Shown: piece by piece, positions 41,773 through 50,130 of the stretch
Layout: each line of letters opens with the position of its first letter
How positions within the stretch are numbered: position 1 is the stretch's first letter
Assembly: GCA_038253945.1 (NCBI GenBank)
Contig: JBBSGR010000002.1
Span: forward strand, 248,001-312,000
Length of the DNA stretch: 64,000 bases
Reading direction: 5' to 3'
DNA from: JBBRYW01 sp038253945
Lineage (GTDB): Bacteria > Actinomycetota > Thermoleophilia > Gaiellales > Gaiellaceae
Position numbers and translations under genes: made by a program
The notes under the pieces: generated by a model
The model's database searches: none
Seen by the model: only the letters and a program-made list of their open reading frames with translations
What the model was told of the DNA's origin: nothing

Positions 41773-42192
41773 TCAGGCGTCCGCGGGCAGGATGGTGAAC
41801 GGGCGACCAGCGGGTGTCCGGAGTGCCCGGAAATGCCGCTCGTCGAGCGTAAGGACTCGATCGGTCCCGTATCTCTCAGCGAGAACGACGATCGACGCGT
41901 CGGCGAGTCCGATCCGGTGCTCGCGATAGCGAGCGGCAACCTCTCGCGCGCTATGGACGTCGGCGGGCTGGAACAACGCCAGCTCGTATGCCCCTGCGGC
42001 AACGTCGTGGAGCAAGGCAAGCTCCGCGTCGACCCCGGCGTACTTCACGAGGAGGTAATCGACCTCCGCGAGAACGTATGGTGAGAGGGCTCGGGGCCCG
42101 CTGTCCGTCTCGAGCACGCGGCGAGCCGCGGCGTGATGGGGTTGGGTGTCGCTCAGCGCGGTGTACAGGCCGCTCGCGTCGACCAGGATCAA
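41773..42192 (-). CDS. VapC-type PIN-domain toxin
   Basis: A 139-residue PIN ribonuclease: Asp5 (ILVDASGLYTALS), Glu43 (VLAEVDYLL), Asp98 (GLADASIVVLAE) and Asp115 (LTLDERHF) form the complete acidic site. It is not closely similar to the VapC at 31696 and belongs to a different VapC branch. ATG 42192 overlaps the antitoxin stop by 4 bp. Confidence 0.88.
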   Translation of the reverse strand: MILVDASGLYTALSDTQPHHAAARRVLETDSGPRALSPYVLAEVDYLLVKYAGVDAELALLHDVAAGAYELALFQPADVHSAREVAARYREHRIGLADASIVVLAERYGTDRVLTLDERHFRALRTPAGRPFTILPADA

Positions 42193-42404
42193 TCCTGGCC
42201 GAATCCACGCATTGCCTCGTCCCAGTCCGTGATCGGCTCGATCCCACGAACGAGAGGAAGCGTCGGCCGCGGCCGCTCACGGGCTGCGGTGAACTCGTCG
42301 AGCGCGGCGCGGATGATGTCCGCCTCCGAGCGGCCCTCGCGCCGGGCGAGGCCCTCGATCTGCTCTTTCAGGCGTTCCGGCAGATACACCGTCGTCTTGA
42401 CCAT
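42189..42404 (-). CDS. VapB-type RHH antitoxin
   Basis: A 71-residue ribbon-helix-helix protein from ATG 42404 (MVKTTVYLPERLKEQIEGLA, then RREGRSEADIIRAALDEF); the longer frame from 42431 would include the operator. The C-terminal tail (PITDWDEAMRGFGQD) should block the toxin site. Upstream there is a palindromic CATACGTATG. Confidence 0.86.
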   Translation of the reverse strand: MVKTTVYLPERLKEQIEGLARREGRSEADIIRAALDEFTAARERPRPTLPLVRGIEPITDWDEAMRGFGQD

Positions 42405-42417
42405 TGGGCGAGCGTAC

Positions 42418-42427
42418 CATACGTATG
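42418..42427. promoter_or_regulatory. Palindromic operator of the second VapBC
   Basis: CATACGTATG, 14 bp upstream of the vapB start, is self-complementary and lies between the divergent vapB and the Yip1-like gene. VapB-VapC complexes usually bind such a site. It could also affect the divergent gene. Confidence 0.45.
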
Positions 42428-42460
42428 CCATACTCAGGCGGTCGGGAGTAGGGTGCGGGT

Positions 42461-43132
42461 ATGACCGTCGCAGCCGAGCCGGCGCGCACCAGCGAGCGCG
42501 ACTGGTGGCTGCGGGCCCTGCTCGTCCTGCAGAGCCCCCGGCCGGTGTTCGCGGCGCTTCGCAACGACTCGCGGGAGGCGGTGGAGGCTCGCCAGGAGCC
42601 GATCACGGCGCTGGTCCTCCTGGGCGGGATGGCGGCCTTTCTGCTCGAGCCGAACACCCGCCACCTGACCGACCAGACCAGCGTCGACGGTCTCTCGATC
42701 GCCGTGCTCGTGTTTCTGGCCGGAGGCCTCTCGGGCCTGATCAGCTACTGGCTCGGCGGCGCGGCGATCTATGCGGGGGCGAAGGGCGCCGGTGCGGAGG
42801 CGAGCTATCGCCGCGCGAGGCACGTGCTCGCGTTCGCAGTCGTTCCTCTCATCCTCTCGCTTCTGCTCGTGTGGCCGCTCGCGCTCTCGCTCTACGGAGC
42901 TGATCTCTTCCATCGGGGCGGCTCGGACACGGGTGTCGCCGGCGACCTGCTCACGCTGGCCGAGCTCGCCTGCGCGGCGTGGTCACTCGGCCTCGTCGCC
43001 GTCGGCTTTCGCGTTACCTACCGGCTGAGCTGGACGCGGAGCGCGCTCGCCCTGCTGCTCACCTCTGCGGCGTTCGTCGCGCTGCTGGTCGTCTCGTACG
43101 CCGTTTTCCACGGGGCCGGAGGCGGCGGGTAG
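42461..43132 (+). CDS. Yip1-like polytopic membrane protein
   Basis: A 223-residue protein with five membrane helices in the Yip1/YesK pattern: ITALVLLGGMAAFLLEP, LSIAVLVFLAGGLSGLISYW, VLAFAVVPLILSLLLVWPLA, LAELACAAWSLGLVAVGFRV and LLLTSAAFVALLVVSYAVFH. The N-terminal cytosolic stretch is LLVLQSPRPVFAALRNDSRE. Function unknown. It converges with panB; ACCGGCCGGT between the stops may act as a weak terminator. Confidence 0.75.
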   Translation: MTVAAEPARTSERDWWLRALLVLQSPRPVFAALRNDSREAVEARQEPITALVLLGGMAAFLLEPNTRHLTDQTSVDGLSIAVLVFLAGGLSGLISYWLGGAAIYAGAKGAGAEASYRRARHVLAFAVVPLILSLLLVWPLALSLYGADLFHRGGSDTGVAGDLLTLAELACAAWSLGLVAVGFRVTYRLSWTRSALALLLTSAAFVALLVVSYAVFHGAGGGG

Positions 43133-43145
43133 ATCACCGGCCGGT

Positions 43146-44039
43146 TCAGGGATCGCTGCAAAGCTCGTTCGCGAACAGTGAAAGCTCCTCCTCGGGCATC
43201 GCGTAGGTGTGCTCGGCCGCCGGAAAGACTCCGCTCCGCACCTCGGCCGCGTAGCGCTCGAGTGCGACCTGAATCTGAGCTCCGAGCTCGGCGTAGCGCT
43301 TGACGAAGCGCGGCGAGGAGCCGCCGTAGAGCCCGAGCAGATCGTGCCAGACGAGCACCTGGCCGTCGCAGTCCGGGCCTGCGCCGATTCCGATCGTAGG
43401 GATCTCGAGCGCGCGCGTGATCCGAGCTCCGAGCGGCGCCGGCACGGCCTCGAGCACCAGCGAGCAGCAGCCCGCCTCCTGCAGCGCCTGAGCCTCGTCG
43501 AGAATGCGGCGGGCCTTTGCGGCCGTCCGGCCCTGCGCCTTGAACCCGCCGAGCGCGGTCGCCGACTGGGGCGTCAGCCCGACGTGGCCCATCACCGGGA
43601 TGCCTGCGCCGACGATCGCGCGAGCCCGCGAGATCGAGGAGCCGGCTCCCTCGAGCTTCACGACGTCTGCTCCCGCCTCCTTGACGAAGCGAACCGCGTT
43701 TCGGACCGCGAGCTCGTCCGACACCTGGTACGAGCCAAACGGCAGGTCACCGACCACGATCGGGCGGCGTGCTCCGCGCGTGACCCAGCGGGTCAAGGTG
43801 ATCATCTCGTCCACCGTGACGGGGACGGTCGAGTCGTGGCCCATCACGACCATCGCTGCCGAATCGCCGACGAGGATGAGATCGACGCCTGCGGCATCGG
43901 CGAGCCTTCCGCCCGGCGCGTCGTACGCGGTCACCATCACGATCTTCTCGCCTCGACGCTTCATCTCGCCGAGCTCCGGCACGCTCAGCTTGCCCGGCGC
44001 CGGGGTTGCAGGCCCGGGATTTCGAGGGCGCGAGCTCAC
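43146..44039 (-). CDS. panB: 3-methyl-2-oxobutanoate hydroxymethyltransferase
   Basis: A 297-residue TIM-barrel enzyme that makes ketopantoate from ketoisovalerate using methylene-THF. Motifs: MVTAYDAPGGRLADAAGVDL, VGDSAAMVVMGHDSTVPVTV, VKLEGAG, PVMGHVGLTPQSATALGGFK, LVLEAVP and GIGAGPDCDGQVLVWHDLLG. The N-terminus has about 25 extra residues. GTG start overlaps the panC stop. Confidence 0.95.
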   Translation of the reverse strand: MSSRPRNPGPATPAPGKLSVPELGEMKRRGEKIVMVTAYDAPGGRLADAAGVDLILVGDSAAMVVMGHDSTVPVTVDEMITLTRWVTRGARRPIVVGDLPFGSYQVSDELAVRNAVRFVKEAGADVVKLEGAGSSISRARAIVGAGIPVMGHVGLTPQSATALGGFKAQGRTAAKARRILDEAQALQEAGCCSLVLEAVPAPLGARITRALEIPTIGIGAGPDCDGQVLVWHDLLGLYGGSSPRFVKRYAELGAQIQVALERYAAEVRSGVFPAAEHTYAMPEEELSLFANELCSDP

Positions 44040-44845
44040 GGCTTGCCTCCTTTCGTTTCGAGCACGACGTTGTCGATCAGGCGGGTTTCGCCGATCCGCA
44101 CGGCTGCGGCCAGAACGAGCTGACCGTCGAAGCGAGCGATCTCCAGGTAGTCGGTCGGGAGGCCGTTCAGCAACACTCGAGCAGCCGCGAAAGGATCAGA
44201 CCCCCGCCGAAACGCAGCGCGGCCCGCCTCGAGGGCGCGCGGCAGCACGAGCGCCTGCGCCCGCTCGGTTTCCGAGAGCCGTGTGTTGCGCGACGAGAGA
44301 GCGAGCCCGTCCGCGCTCCGCACGGTGGGCAGGACCCGGACCGCGAGGTCGAGGTGGAGGTCCCGGACCATCTGCTTGACGACCGCCGCTTGCTGAGCGT
44401 CCTTCTGACCGAAGTACGCGCGCTGCGGGCGGACGATGTTGAAGAGCTTGAGGCAGACGGTGGCGACGGCGCGAAAGTGACCGGGGCGGAAGGCGCCCTC
44501 GAGCGCCTGTCCCGTGGCGCCGACGTCGACCCAGGTCTCGTAGCCGGGCGGGTATAGCTCGTCGCCGGCGGGCGCGAACAGGACGTCGACGCCCGCGTCC
44601 GCGGCCAACCGCGCGTCGCGCGCCTCGTCGCGCGGGTAGGCGGCGAGATCGGCCGCGTCGGCGAACTGAGCCGGATTCACGAAGAGGCTCGCCACGACGA
44701 CGTCAGACTCGGCGCGCGCCAAGGCGAAGAGGGCCAGGTGGCCGTCATGGTAGGCACCCATCGTCGGGACAAGGGCCACCGTCCCGACGGAGCGCAACGG
44801 CCGTAGCGCGGCCCGCACCGCCTCGATCGTCCTCGCCGTCCTCAT
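44036..44845 (-). CDS. panC: Pantothenate synthetase
   Basis: A 269-residue ligase joining pantoate and beta-alanine with ATP. Motifs: LVPTMGAYHDGHLALF (HIGH-like), SLFVNPAQFADAADLAAYPR, FAPAGDELYPPGYETWVDVG, FRPGHFRAVATVCLKLFNIV, AYFGQKDAQQAAVVKQM and LALSSRNTRLSETERAQALV (KMSKS-like). Shorter than most at the C-terminus. Coupled to panB and to the gene upstream. panD is not in the window. Confidence 0.95.
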   Translation of the reverse strand: MRTARTIEAVRAALRPLRSVGTVALVPTMGAYHDGHLALFALARAESDVVVASLFVNPAQFADAADLAAYPRDEARDARLAADAGVDVLFAPAGDELYPPGYETWVDVGATGQALEGAFRPGHFRAVATVCLKLFNIVRPQRAYFGQKDAQQAAVVKQMVRDLHLDLAVRVLPTVRSADGLALSSRNTRLSETERAQALVLPRALEAGRAAFRRGSDPFAAARVLLNGLPTDYLEIARFDGQLVLAAAVRIGETRLIDNVVLETKGGKP

Positions 44846-45513
44846 CGGAGCGCGAGCGTCTGCGTCGCGTCCGCGAGCGCCCGATACATCGGCTCGAGCT
44901 GCGGCCGCCGCGCACGGATCGCCCGAACGTGGGCTTCGACCGTCTCGACGTCGCCGCGTTCGAGCGGGCCGGTGAGCTCGAAGCCGTTCTCGATCGTCCG
45001 CAGCATCAGCGGCTCCAGCGCCTCGCGCGGCGCTCCCGCCGCCTCGAGCAGATCGGAAGCCGCTCGGTGGAGGGTCACGAGGTAGTTGGCCGCGACGACG
45101 GCGCCAGCGTGGTAAAGCGGCCGGTCGGCGTCGTCCAGCACGAACGGCTCGAGCCCGAGCAGCCCCGCGAGCGCCAGGCCGACATCGCGAGCCTCGGCGG
45201 TCTCACCGCTCACCGCGGCGAACGCGCCGTCCAGCTGCTCCGCCCCGCGCTCGACCGTGAACGTTTGAAGCGGATGGAGGCTGAAGCGACGGATGTGCGG
45301 CTCGAGGGCCGACAGCCGTGTCGCCCCGCTCGTGTGGCCGATCCACGGGCCTGGCTCGATGGACGCCGCCACGTCGGCGATCGCCCGGTCCGGCACGCAG
45401 ATGAGAACCAGGCCGGCTCCCTCGGCGCTCGGCTCGACGCCGCGCTCCGCGAGCCGTGCGGCGACAGCCGATCCGACCCGGCCTCTCCCGATGACGTCGA
45501 CACTCGTAAGCAT
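44842..45513 (-). CDS. Rossmann/DUF2520 reductase-like protein of the pan operon
   Basis: A 223-residue protein with an N-terminal Rossmann fold (VDVIGRGRVGSAVAARLAE; LVLICVPDRAIADVAASI; IGHTSGATRLSALEP; SLHPLQTF) and the C-terminal helical DUF2520 domain (PLYHAGAVVAANYLVTLHRA; LMLRTIENGFELTGPLERGD). It overlaps panC by 4 bp, and this order recurs in actinobacteria. By position it may replace PanE as ketopantoate reductase, but that is inference. Confidence 0.82.
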   Translation of the reverse strand: MLTSVDVIGRGRVGSAVAARLAERGVEPSAEGAGLVLICVPDRAIADVAASIEPGPWIGHTSGATRLSALEPHIRRFSLHPLQTFTVERGAEQLDGAFAAVSGETAEARDVGLALAGLLGLEPFVLDDADRPLYHAGAVVAANYLVTLHRAASDLLEAAGAPREALEPLMLRTIENGFELTGPLERGDVETVEAHVRAIRARRPQLEPMYRALADATQTLALR

Positions 45514-45607
45514 CCCATCGCTCCAGTTCCGTTCGGATACCGGGCATCCGCGAGTGTACCCGGCGCATGGGGCACGCGGCCGCGGCCGGCGCTACGCTCT
45601 GAGTGGA

Positions 45608-46906
45608 ATGAGCCGTGCGCACCTGCCGGTCGTCGTCGCCGCTGCGCTCGCTCTCGTCTTTCTTGCCGCCGGCAGCGCCGCGACGAAGATCTACTCGAGC
45701 GGTGCCCTTCGCATCCCGATCCGCGACGGGGAGACGATCGAGCAGCCGATCAACGTCCGCGAGGCGGGCCCCGTCTGGCACCTGTCGGTCTCGGTCCGCC
45801 TCGATCATCCCCGTGACTCCGATCTCGCTCTCGCGCTCGTCGCTCCCGACGGCTCTACCGTGGCCCTTGCCTCCCACCAGGGCGGGGCGGGAGGTAATTT
45901 CGGTTCCGGCTCCCGCAACTGCACCGGGACGCTCACCGAGTTCGACGACGGCGGAGACGTGCGCGTCTCAGCCTCGACGCCTCCGTTCGAAGGCATTCTC
46001 CGTCCGGAGGAGCGGCTCGCACACCTCTACGGCAAGCAGGCTCGTGGGCGTTGGGCTCTCAGGATCACCGACGATGTGCCCGGAAAGGCCGGCACCCTGT
46101 TCTGCTGGCAGCTCGACTTGAGTCGAAACGTCCTCGAGATCAAGCGCGCCGGGGGCGGCAAGACACGCGCCGAGCTTTCCTACCGTGAGCGCAATCTCGA
46201 CTACCGCGACGTGCGCTTGCGCATCCTTCGCAGAGGCAGGCCGATCTTCGACGGCCCGTTGCCGAAGGCCGGCTGCGGCGGCGTCTGCCCCTACTGGCGC
46301 CCGGCGCTCGACTTCGGCAGGCCAATCATGGTGCGCGACCTCGACCGGGACGGCGAGCCGGAGGTCATTGTCGACGCGTTCAGCGGCGGCGCCCATTGCT
46401 GCTTCTACTCGGAGATCTTCCGGTATGTGCCGGCCTCCCACAGCTACTCGCGCACCGCTCGATACTGGGGCAACGCCTTCTACAAGCTGGTCGATCTCGA
46501 CCGCGACGGATCGCCGGAGCTCGTCAGTGCCGACGATCGGTTCGCGTACGCGTTCACCTCCTTTGCCGCCTCCTTCGACCCGGTTCAGGTCAGCCGCTTC
46601 CGTCGCGGGAGGCTGATCGACGTGACGAGGTCGTTTCCGGCGCGCGTGAGAAGGAGTGCCAAGGAGCTCTGGGCCCAGTACAAGGTGATTCGGAAAAGCC
46701 AGTTCCCGGATGTCCGGGGCGTGCTGGCCGCGTACATGGCCGACAAGTACCTGCTCGGCGAGCAAAAGGAGGGCTGGAATCAGCTCGACGGGGCTTTCCG
46801 GCGGGGCGAGCTCGGCCGTTCGTCCACGCAGGACGGCTACCCGGCGGGCAGAGCCTATCTGAGACGGCTGAGGATCTTTCTCCGCCAGACCGGCTACACA
46901 GGCTGA
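45608..46906 (+). CDS. Secreted P-domain protein with VCBS-like repeats
   Basis: A 432-residue protein from ATG 45608. Signal peptide: LPVVVAAALALVFLAAGSAA. Residues about 40-180 are a proprotein-convertase P domain (LSVSVRLDHPRDSDLALALV; SGSRNCTGTLTEFDDGG; GRWALRITDDVPGKAGTL). The rest holds two FG-GAP/VCBS calcium loops (VRDLDRDGEPEVIVDAFSGG; VDLDRDGSPELVSAD). P domains usually trail subtilases; here no protease domain is attached, though a subtilase gene lies 4.2 kb downstream. Role unknown. Confidence 0.75.
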   Translation: MSRAHLPVVVAAALALVFLAAGSAATKIYSSGALRIPIRDGETIEQPINVREAGPVWHLSVSVRLDHPRDSDLALALVAPDGSTVALASHQGGAGGNFGSGSRNCTGTLTEFDDGGDVRVSASTPPFEGILRPEERLAHLYGKQARGRWALRITDDVPGKAGTLFCWQLDLSRNVLEIKRAGGGKTRAELSYRERNLDYRDVRLRILRRGRPIFDGPLPKAGCGGVCPYWRPALDFGRPIMVRDLDRDGEPEVIVDAFSGGAHCCFYSEIFRYVPASHSYSRTARYWGNAFYKLVDLDRDGSPELVSADDRFAYAFTSFAASFDPVQVSRFRRGRLIDVTRSFPARVRRSAKELWAQYKVIRKSQFPDVRGVLAAYMADKYLLGEQKEGWNQLDGAFRRGELGRSSTQDGYPAGRAYLRRLRIFLRQTGYTG

Positions 46907-46910
46907 ACGA

Positions 46911-47660
46911 GTGCGGGTCGCCGCGCTCTACGACATCCACGGGAATCTGCCTGCGTTGGAGGCGGCCCTCGCCGACGTCGAGCGGCTCGGCGTCGACGCG
47001 ATCGTCGTCGGCGGAGATGTCGCCTTGGGGCCGATGCCGCAAGAGACGGTGGAGCGACTGCTCGCGCTCGGTGGAGCGGTTCGGTGGGTCCGCGGCAACG
47101 CCGACCGCGAGCTCGTCTCGCCGGCTGCGAACGGCGACGGTGTCTGGCGGCTTCGCTCCGCTTGGGCCGCAGGCCAGCTGACATCGGCGCACCGAGACCT
47201 CCTCAAGGGGCTTCCGACGACGCTGACGGTCGAGATCGAAGGCCTCGGCCCCACGCTGTTCTGCCACGGCTCGCCCCGTAGCGACGAGGAGATCATCACG
47301 TCGGCCAGCCCGGACGAGCGACTGCTGCCCATGCTTGCGAGCGTCACCGAGCGAGTCGTCGTCTGTGGCCACACGCACGTCCAGTTCGACCGAGTCGCAA
47401 AGCACACGCGGATCGTGAATGCCGGCAGCGTCGGCATGCCGTACGAAGGCTCGCCCGGGGCGTACTGGGCGCTGCTCGGCCCCGGCGTCTCGTTGCGCCG
47501 AACCAGCTACGACGTCGAAGCCGCGGCCGAGCGGATCCGGTCGACTGCGTACCCGGAGCCGGACGAGCTGCTCTCCGACCTCTTCGAAAGCCCGGTGCCC
47601 GCCGCCGAGGCAACGGAAGCCTTCGAGCGCATGGCGGCGGACCGCGAGCGAGTAGACTGA
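46911..47660 (+). CDS. YfcE/MJ0936-like phosphodiesterase
   Basis: A 249-residue calcineurin-like enzyme from GTG 46911. Metal-binding motifs: ALYDIHGNLPALEAAL, VVGGDVALGP, VRGNADRE, FCHGSPRSDEEII and VCGHTHVQFDR, then NAGSVGMPYEG. This set belongs to the class III phosphodiesterases active on broad artificial substrates. Physiological substrate unknown. It starts 4 bp after the P-domain gene. Confidence 0.88.
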   Translation: MRVAALYDIHGNLPALEAALADVERLGVDAIVVGGDVALGPMPQETVERLLALGGAVRWVRGNADRELVSPAANGDGVWRLRSAWAAGQLTSAHRDLLKGLPTTLTVEIEGLGPTLFCHGSPRSDEEIITSASPDERLLPMLASVTERVVVCGHTHVQFDRVAKHTRIVNAGSVGMPYEGSPGAYWALLGPGVSLRRTSYDVEAAAERIRSTAYPEPDELLSDLFESPVPAAEATEAFERMAADRERVD

Positions 47661-47667
47661 CGTGGCG

Positions 47668-47892
47668 ATGCCCATCTACGAGTACGCGTGCATGTCTTGC
47701 GAGTCGCACTTCGAGGAGCTCGTCCGCGGCGACGCCACCGTCTCGTGCCCCGAGTGCGGAGGCTCGAACGCACGGAAGCAGCTTTCCACGTTCGCCGTCC
47801 ACGGCGGGGGGACCGCGGAGCCGAGTTTCCGGCCGACGCCGCACGGCGGCGGTGGCGGCGGGTGCTGCGGCGGCAGCTGCGGCAGCTGCTAG
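47668..47892 (+). CDS. FmdB-type zinc-ribbon protein
   Basis: A 74-residue protein (ATG 47668; FmdB proteins begin MPIYEY). Zinc ribbon CMSCESHFEEL...CPECGG binds one zinc. The tail is Gly-rich and ends in GGGGCCGGSCGSC. Members are regulators or accessory factors of unknown specificity. It starts 7 bp after the phosphodiesterase stop. Confidence 0.88.
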   Translation: MPIYEYACMSCESHFEELVRGDATVSCPECGGSNARKQLSTFAVHGGGTAEPSFRPTPHGGGGGGCCGGSCGSC

Positions 47893-47893
47893 C

Positions 47894-47919
47894 CCTTCGA
47901 GCGATGAATCGCTCGAAGG
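47894..47919 (+). terminator. Perfect hairpin after the FmdB gene
   Basis: CCTTCGAGCGAT-GA-ATCGCTCGAAGG is a 12-bp perfect stem directly after the stop codon, followed by TCTAACT. It most likely ends the 45608-47892 operon and separates it from the glycosylase gene. Confidence 0.75.
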
Positions 47920-47961
47920 TCTAACTCGGCCCGTCCGCACCGCCTCGTAGACTGCCCCCGC

Positions 47962-48609
47962 ATGAGCCCCCTTCCCGAGCTCGCCGCCTACGCGCAGCTC
48001 GCCTCGGAGTGCACCCGCTGTCGCCTCGCCGAGACGCGGACGCAGGTCGTCTTCGGAGTGGGGAGCCCCGACGCCGAGCTGATGCTCGTGGGCGAGGCAC
48101 CCGGCTTCCACGAGGACAAGCAGGGCTTCCCGTTCGTCGGCCAGGCGGGGAAGCTGCTCGACCGCCTACTCGGTGGAATCGGGCTCGAGCGCGGCGACGT
48201 CTACATCGCGAACGTGATCAAGTGCCGCCCTCCGGGCAACCGCGACCCGATGCCCGACGAGATCGAGGCATGCGAGACTCACCTGTTTCGCCAGGTGGAG
48301 CTGATCCGGCCCACCATGATCGCCACGCTCGGCAACTTTGCGACGAAGCTGCTTTCGGGCAAGCAGGCGGGTATCACGCGCGTGCACGGAGTCGAGCAGC
48401 CCACCGTTATCGCGGGCCGCCCGGTCATCCTCTATCCGATCTATCACCCCGCCGCGGCGCTGTATACACCGGCCATGCTGCAGGTGCTGGAGCAAGATTT
48501 CCGCCGCATCCCGGAACTGCTCGGCCGGAAGGCTTCCGAGCCGCTGGAAGAGCCGGTTCTCGTCGCGGCCGCCGCACCGCAAGCAGCGGTCCAGCTCGGC
48601 CTTTTCTAG
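47962..48609 (+). CDS. Family 4 uracil-DNA glycosylase
   Basis: A 215-residue Fe-S glycosylase that removes uracil from DNA. Cysteines CTRCRLAETR and KCRPPGNRDP...CETHLFRQ form the [4Fe-4S] site. Catalytic motifs GEAPGFHEDKQGFPFVGQ and IYHPAAALYTP are intact. The C-terminal 30 residues (Ala/Pro-rich) are an extension. A hairpin separates it from the upstream gene; it ends 6 bp before tsaE, so they may share an mRNA. Confidence 0.92.
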   Translation: MSPLPELAAYAQLASECTRCRLAETRTQVVFGVGSPDAELMLVGEAPGFHEDKQGFPFVGQAGKLLDRLLGGIGLERGDVYIANVIKCRPPGNRDPMPDEIEACETHLFRQVELIRPTMIATLGNFATKLLSGKQAGITRVHGVEQPTVIAGRPVILYPIYHPAAALYTPAMLQVLEQDFRRIPELLGRKASEPLEEPVLVAAAAPQAAVQLGLF

Positions 48610-48615
48610 GCTCTC

Positions 48616-49074
48616 GTGCGGGTCACGAGCTCCTCCGCAGAGGAGACGGAGTGCTTGGGCGGCGTGGTCGCGGGCGGCCTCGAGATCGGTGACGTAATCA
48701 CTGTGTCCGGCGAGCTCGGCGCGGGCAAGACGACGTTCGTGCGTGGGGCGTGCCGTGCGCTCGGTGTCGCCGGCCGCGTCTCGAGCCCGACCTACACGAT
48801 CGGGCACCGGTACGTCGGGCGGGTGCCCGTGTCCCACCTCGACCTGTACCGCTTCGCCGGCGTGTCGGGTGAGGAGTGGGGGGATCTGGAGCCCTACCTC
48901 GAGGGCGCCGTCGTCTTCGTCGAATGGCCGGAAGCGGCCGGAAGCGCACTGCCGCTGCCGCGCCTATCTGTACGGTTACAGCACATCGACGAGCGCACGC
49001 GAGCCGTGATGCTCGAGACGGCTGACACGAGCCTTTTGGAGAGGATTCGGCGCGGTGGTCATCCTTGCGTTTGA
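48616..49074 (+). CDS. tsaE: tRNA t6A37 ATPase TsaE
   Basis: A 152-residue ATPase of the t6A synthase. P-loop SGELGAGKTTFVRG, then VSSPTYTIGHRYVG, HLDLYRFAG and VFVEWPE are the family hallmarks. It activates TsaB-TsaD turnover. GTG 48616. Overlaps tsaB by 20 bp. Confidence 0.93.
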   Translation: MRVTSSSAEETECLGGVVAGGLEIGDVITVSGELGAGKTTFVRGACRALGVAGRVSSPTYTIGHRYVGRVPVSHLDLYRFAGVSGEEWGDLEPYLEGAVVFVEWPEAAGSALPLPRLSVRLQHIDERTRAVMLETADTSLLERIRRGGHPCV

Positions 49075-49651
49075 CACGGCAACCGCTCGTGCGACGAGTG
49101 CGCTCGCCAGCAACGGCCGGGTGCTCGGCGAACGTACCTCGACCGCCGTCAGCATCCTTGCCGACGTCGACCGCCTGCTGCGGGGGGCCGGTCTCCGGGC
49201 GGCTGCGATCGACGCGCTCGTGGTGGGCACCGGGCCGGGCAGCTTCACCGGCCTGCGCATCGGACTTGCTTCCGCACGCGCTCTCGCGTTCGCGCTCGAC
49301 ATCCCGGTTGCCGGGGTCTCGACGCTGGCCGCGCTCGCGGCCGGTGCGCCGGGCGCGCTGCCCGTCGTCGACGCGCGCCGGCGCGAGATCTTCACGCTTG
49401 CGGGAGGTGAGGTGCGTTGCCTCAAGCCCGGCGAGCTCGGACTCGAGCCGGGCACGCTCTGCGTCGGCGACGGCGCCGTGCGGTACCGGCAGCCGCTCGA
49501 GGCCGCGGGAGCGAGGATTCCGCCTGACGAAAGCGACCTGCATCTGCCGCGGGCGAGCCTTCATATCTCCCTCGCGGGCCGCTTCGGCCCGGCCGAGCTG
49601 GTCGAGCCTCTCTACGTACGCCTGCCCGATGCCCGGGAGAGGTCGGCATGA
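49055..49651 (+). CDS. tsaB: t6A synthase subunit TsaB
   Basis: A 198-residue ASKHA-fold partner of TsaD. Motifs: ILAFDTATARATSAL, VVGTGPGSFTGLRIGLASAR, GVSTLAALA and PVVDARRREIF. TsaB lacks catalysis but scaffolds the complex. GTG 49055. It overlaps the acetyltransferase gene by 4 bp. Confidence 0.93.
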   Translation: MVILAFDTATARATSALASNGRVLGERTSTAVSILADVDRLLRGAGLRAAAIDALVVGTGPGSFTGLRIGLASARALAFALDIPVAGVSTLAALAAGAPGALPVVDARRREIFTLAGGEVRCLKPGELGLEPGTLCVGDGAVRYRQPLEAAGARIPPDESDLHLPRASLHISLAGRFGPAELVEPLYVRLPDARERSA

Positions 49652-50130
49652 TCGAGCTTCGTCGGCTCAAGCTCCGCGATCTGGGCAGCGTGGAGCGGAT
49701 CGAGCGTCGTTCCTACGGCTCGCCGTGGTCGTGCTCGATGTTCGCCGGAGAGTTGGCCAAGCCGTCGTCACTCTGTCTCGGCGCGTTCGATTTCGCCGAC
49801 AAGGCACTCGTCGGCTTTCTGATCATCTCCCGCTACGTGGACGCCTGGCACGTGATGAACGTCGCAGTCGACCCGGATCATCGTCGGCGCGGCATCGCGA
49901 CAATGCTGCTCGAGCGCCTCTTCGAGGCCACCGCGGAGGACGCGGAGCGCGGCTACACGCTCGAGGTGCGCGTATCCAACGTGGGGGCGATCCGGCTCTA
50001 CGAGCAGCTCGGCTTCCGGCGCCGCGGTGTGCGTCCGGGCTACTACACCGACAATCGAGAAGACGCGCTGGTGATGTGGAAGGATCCCGTCCCCGCGCAG
50101 CAGAGCGAGCGTGAACACGGGCACCGGTAG
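49648..50130 (+). CDS. rimI: Ribosomal-protein-alanine acetyltransferase RimI-like
   Basis: A 160-residue GNAT enzyme: RRLKLRDLGSVERIERRSYG, HVMNVAVDPDHRRRGIATML (acetyl-CoA loop) and LEVRVSNVGAIRLYEQLGFR. Its place in tsaB-rimI-tsaD is the conserved actinobacterial arrangement, which supports RimI (N-terminal acetylation of S18 or other proteins). Confidence 0.88.
   Translation: MIELRRLKLRDLGSVERIERRSYGSPWSCSMFAGELAKPSSLCLGAFDFADKALVGFLIISRYVDAWHVMNVAVDPDHRRRGIATMLLERLFEATAEDAERGYTLEVRVSNVGAIRLYEQLGFRRRGVRPGYYTDNREDALVMWKDPVPAQQSEREHGHR

Noticed and set aside
38889..42020. A 1043-codon open frame on the minus strand across uvrA
   Set aside because: It is a high-GC antisense shadow: uvrA on the plus strand has every family motif, and the antisense protein is Arg/Leu/Asp-rich with no recognisable domain.
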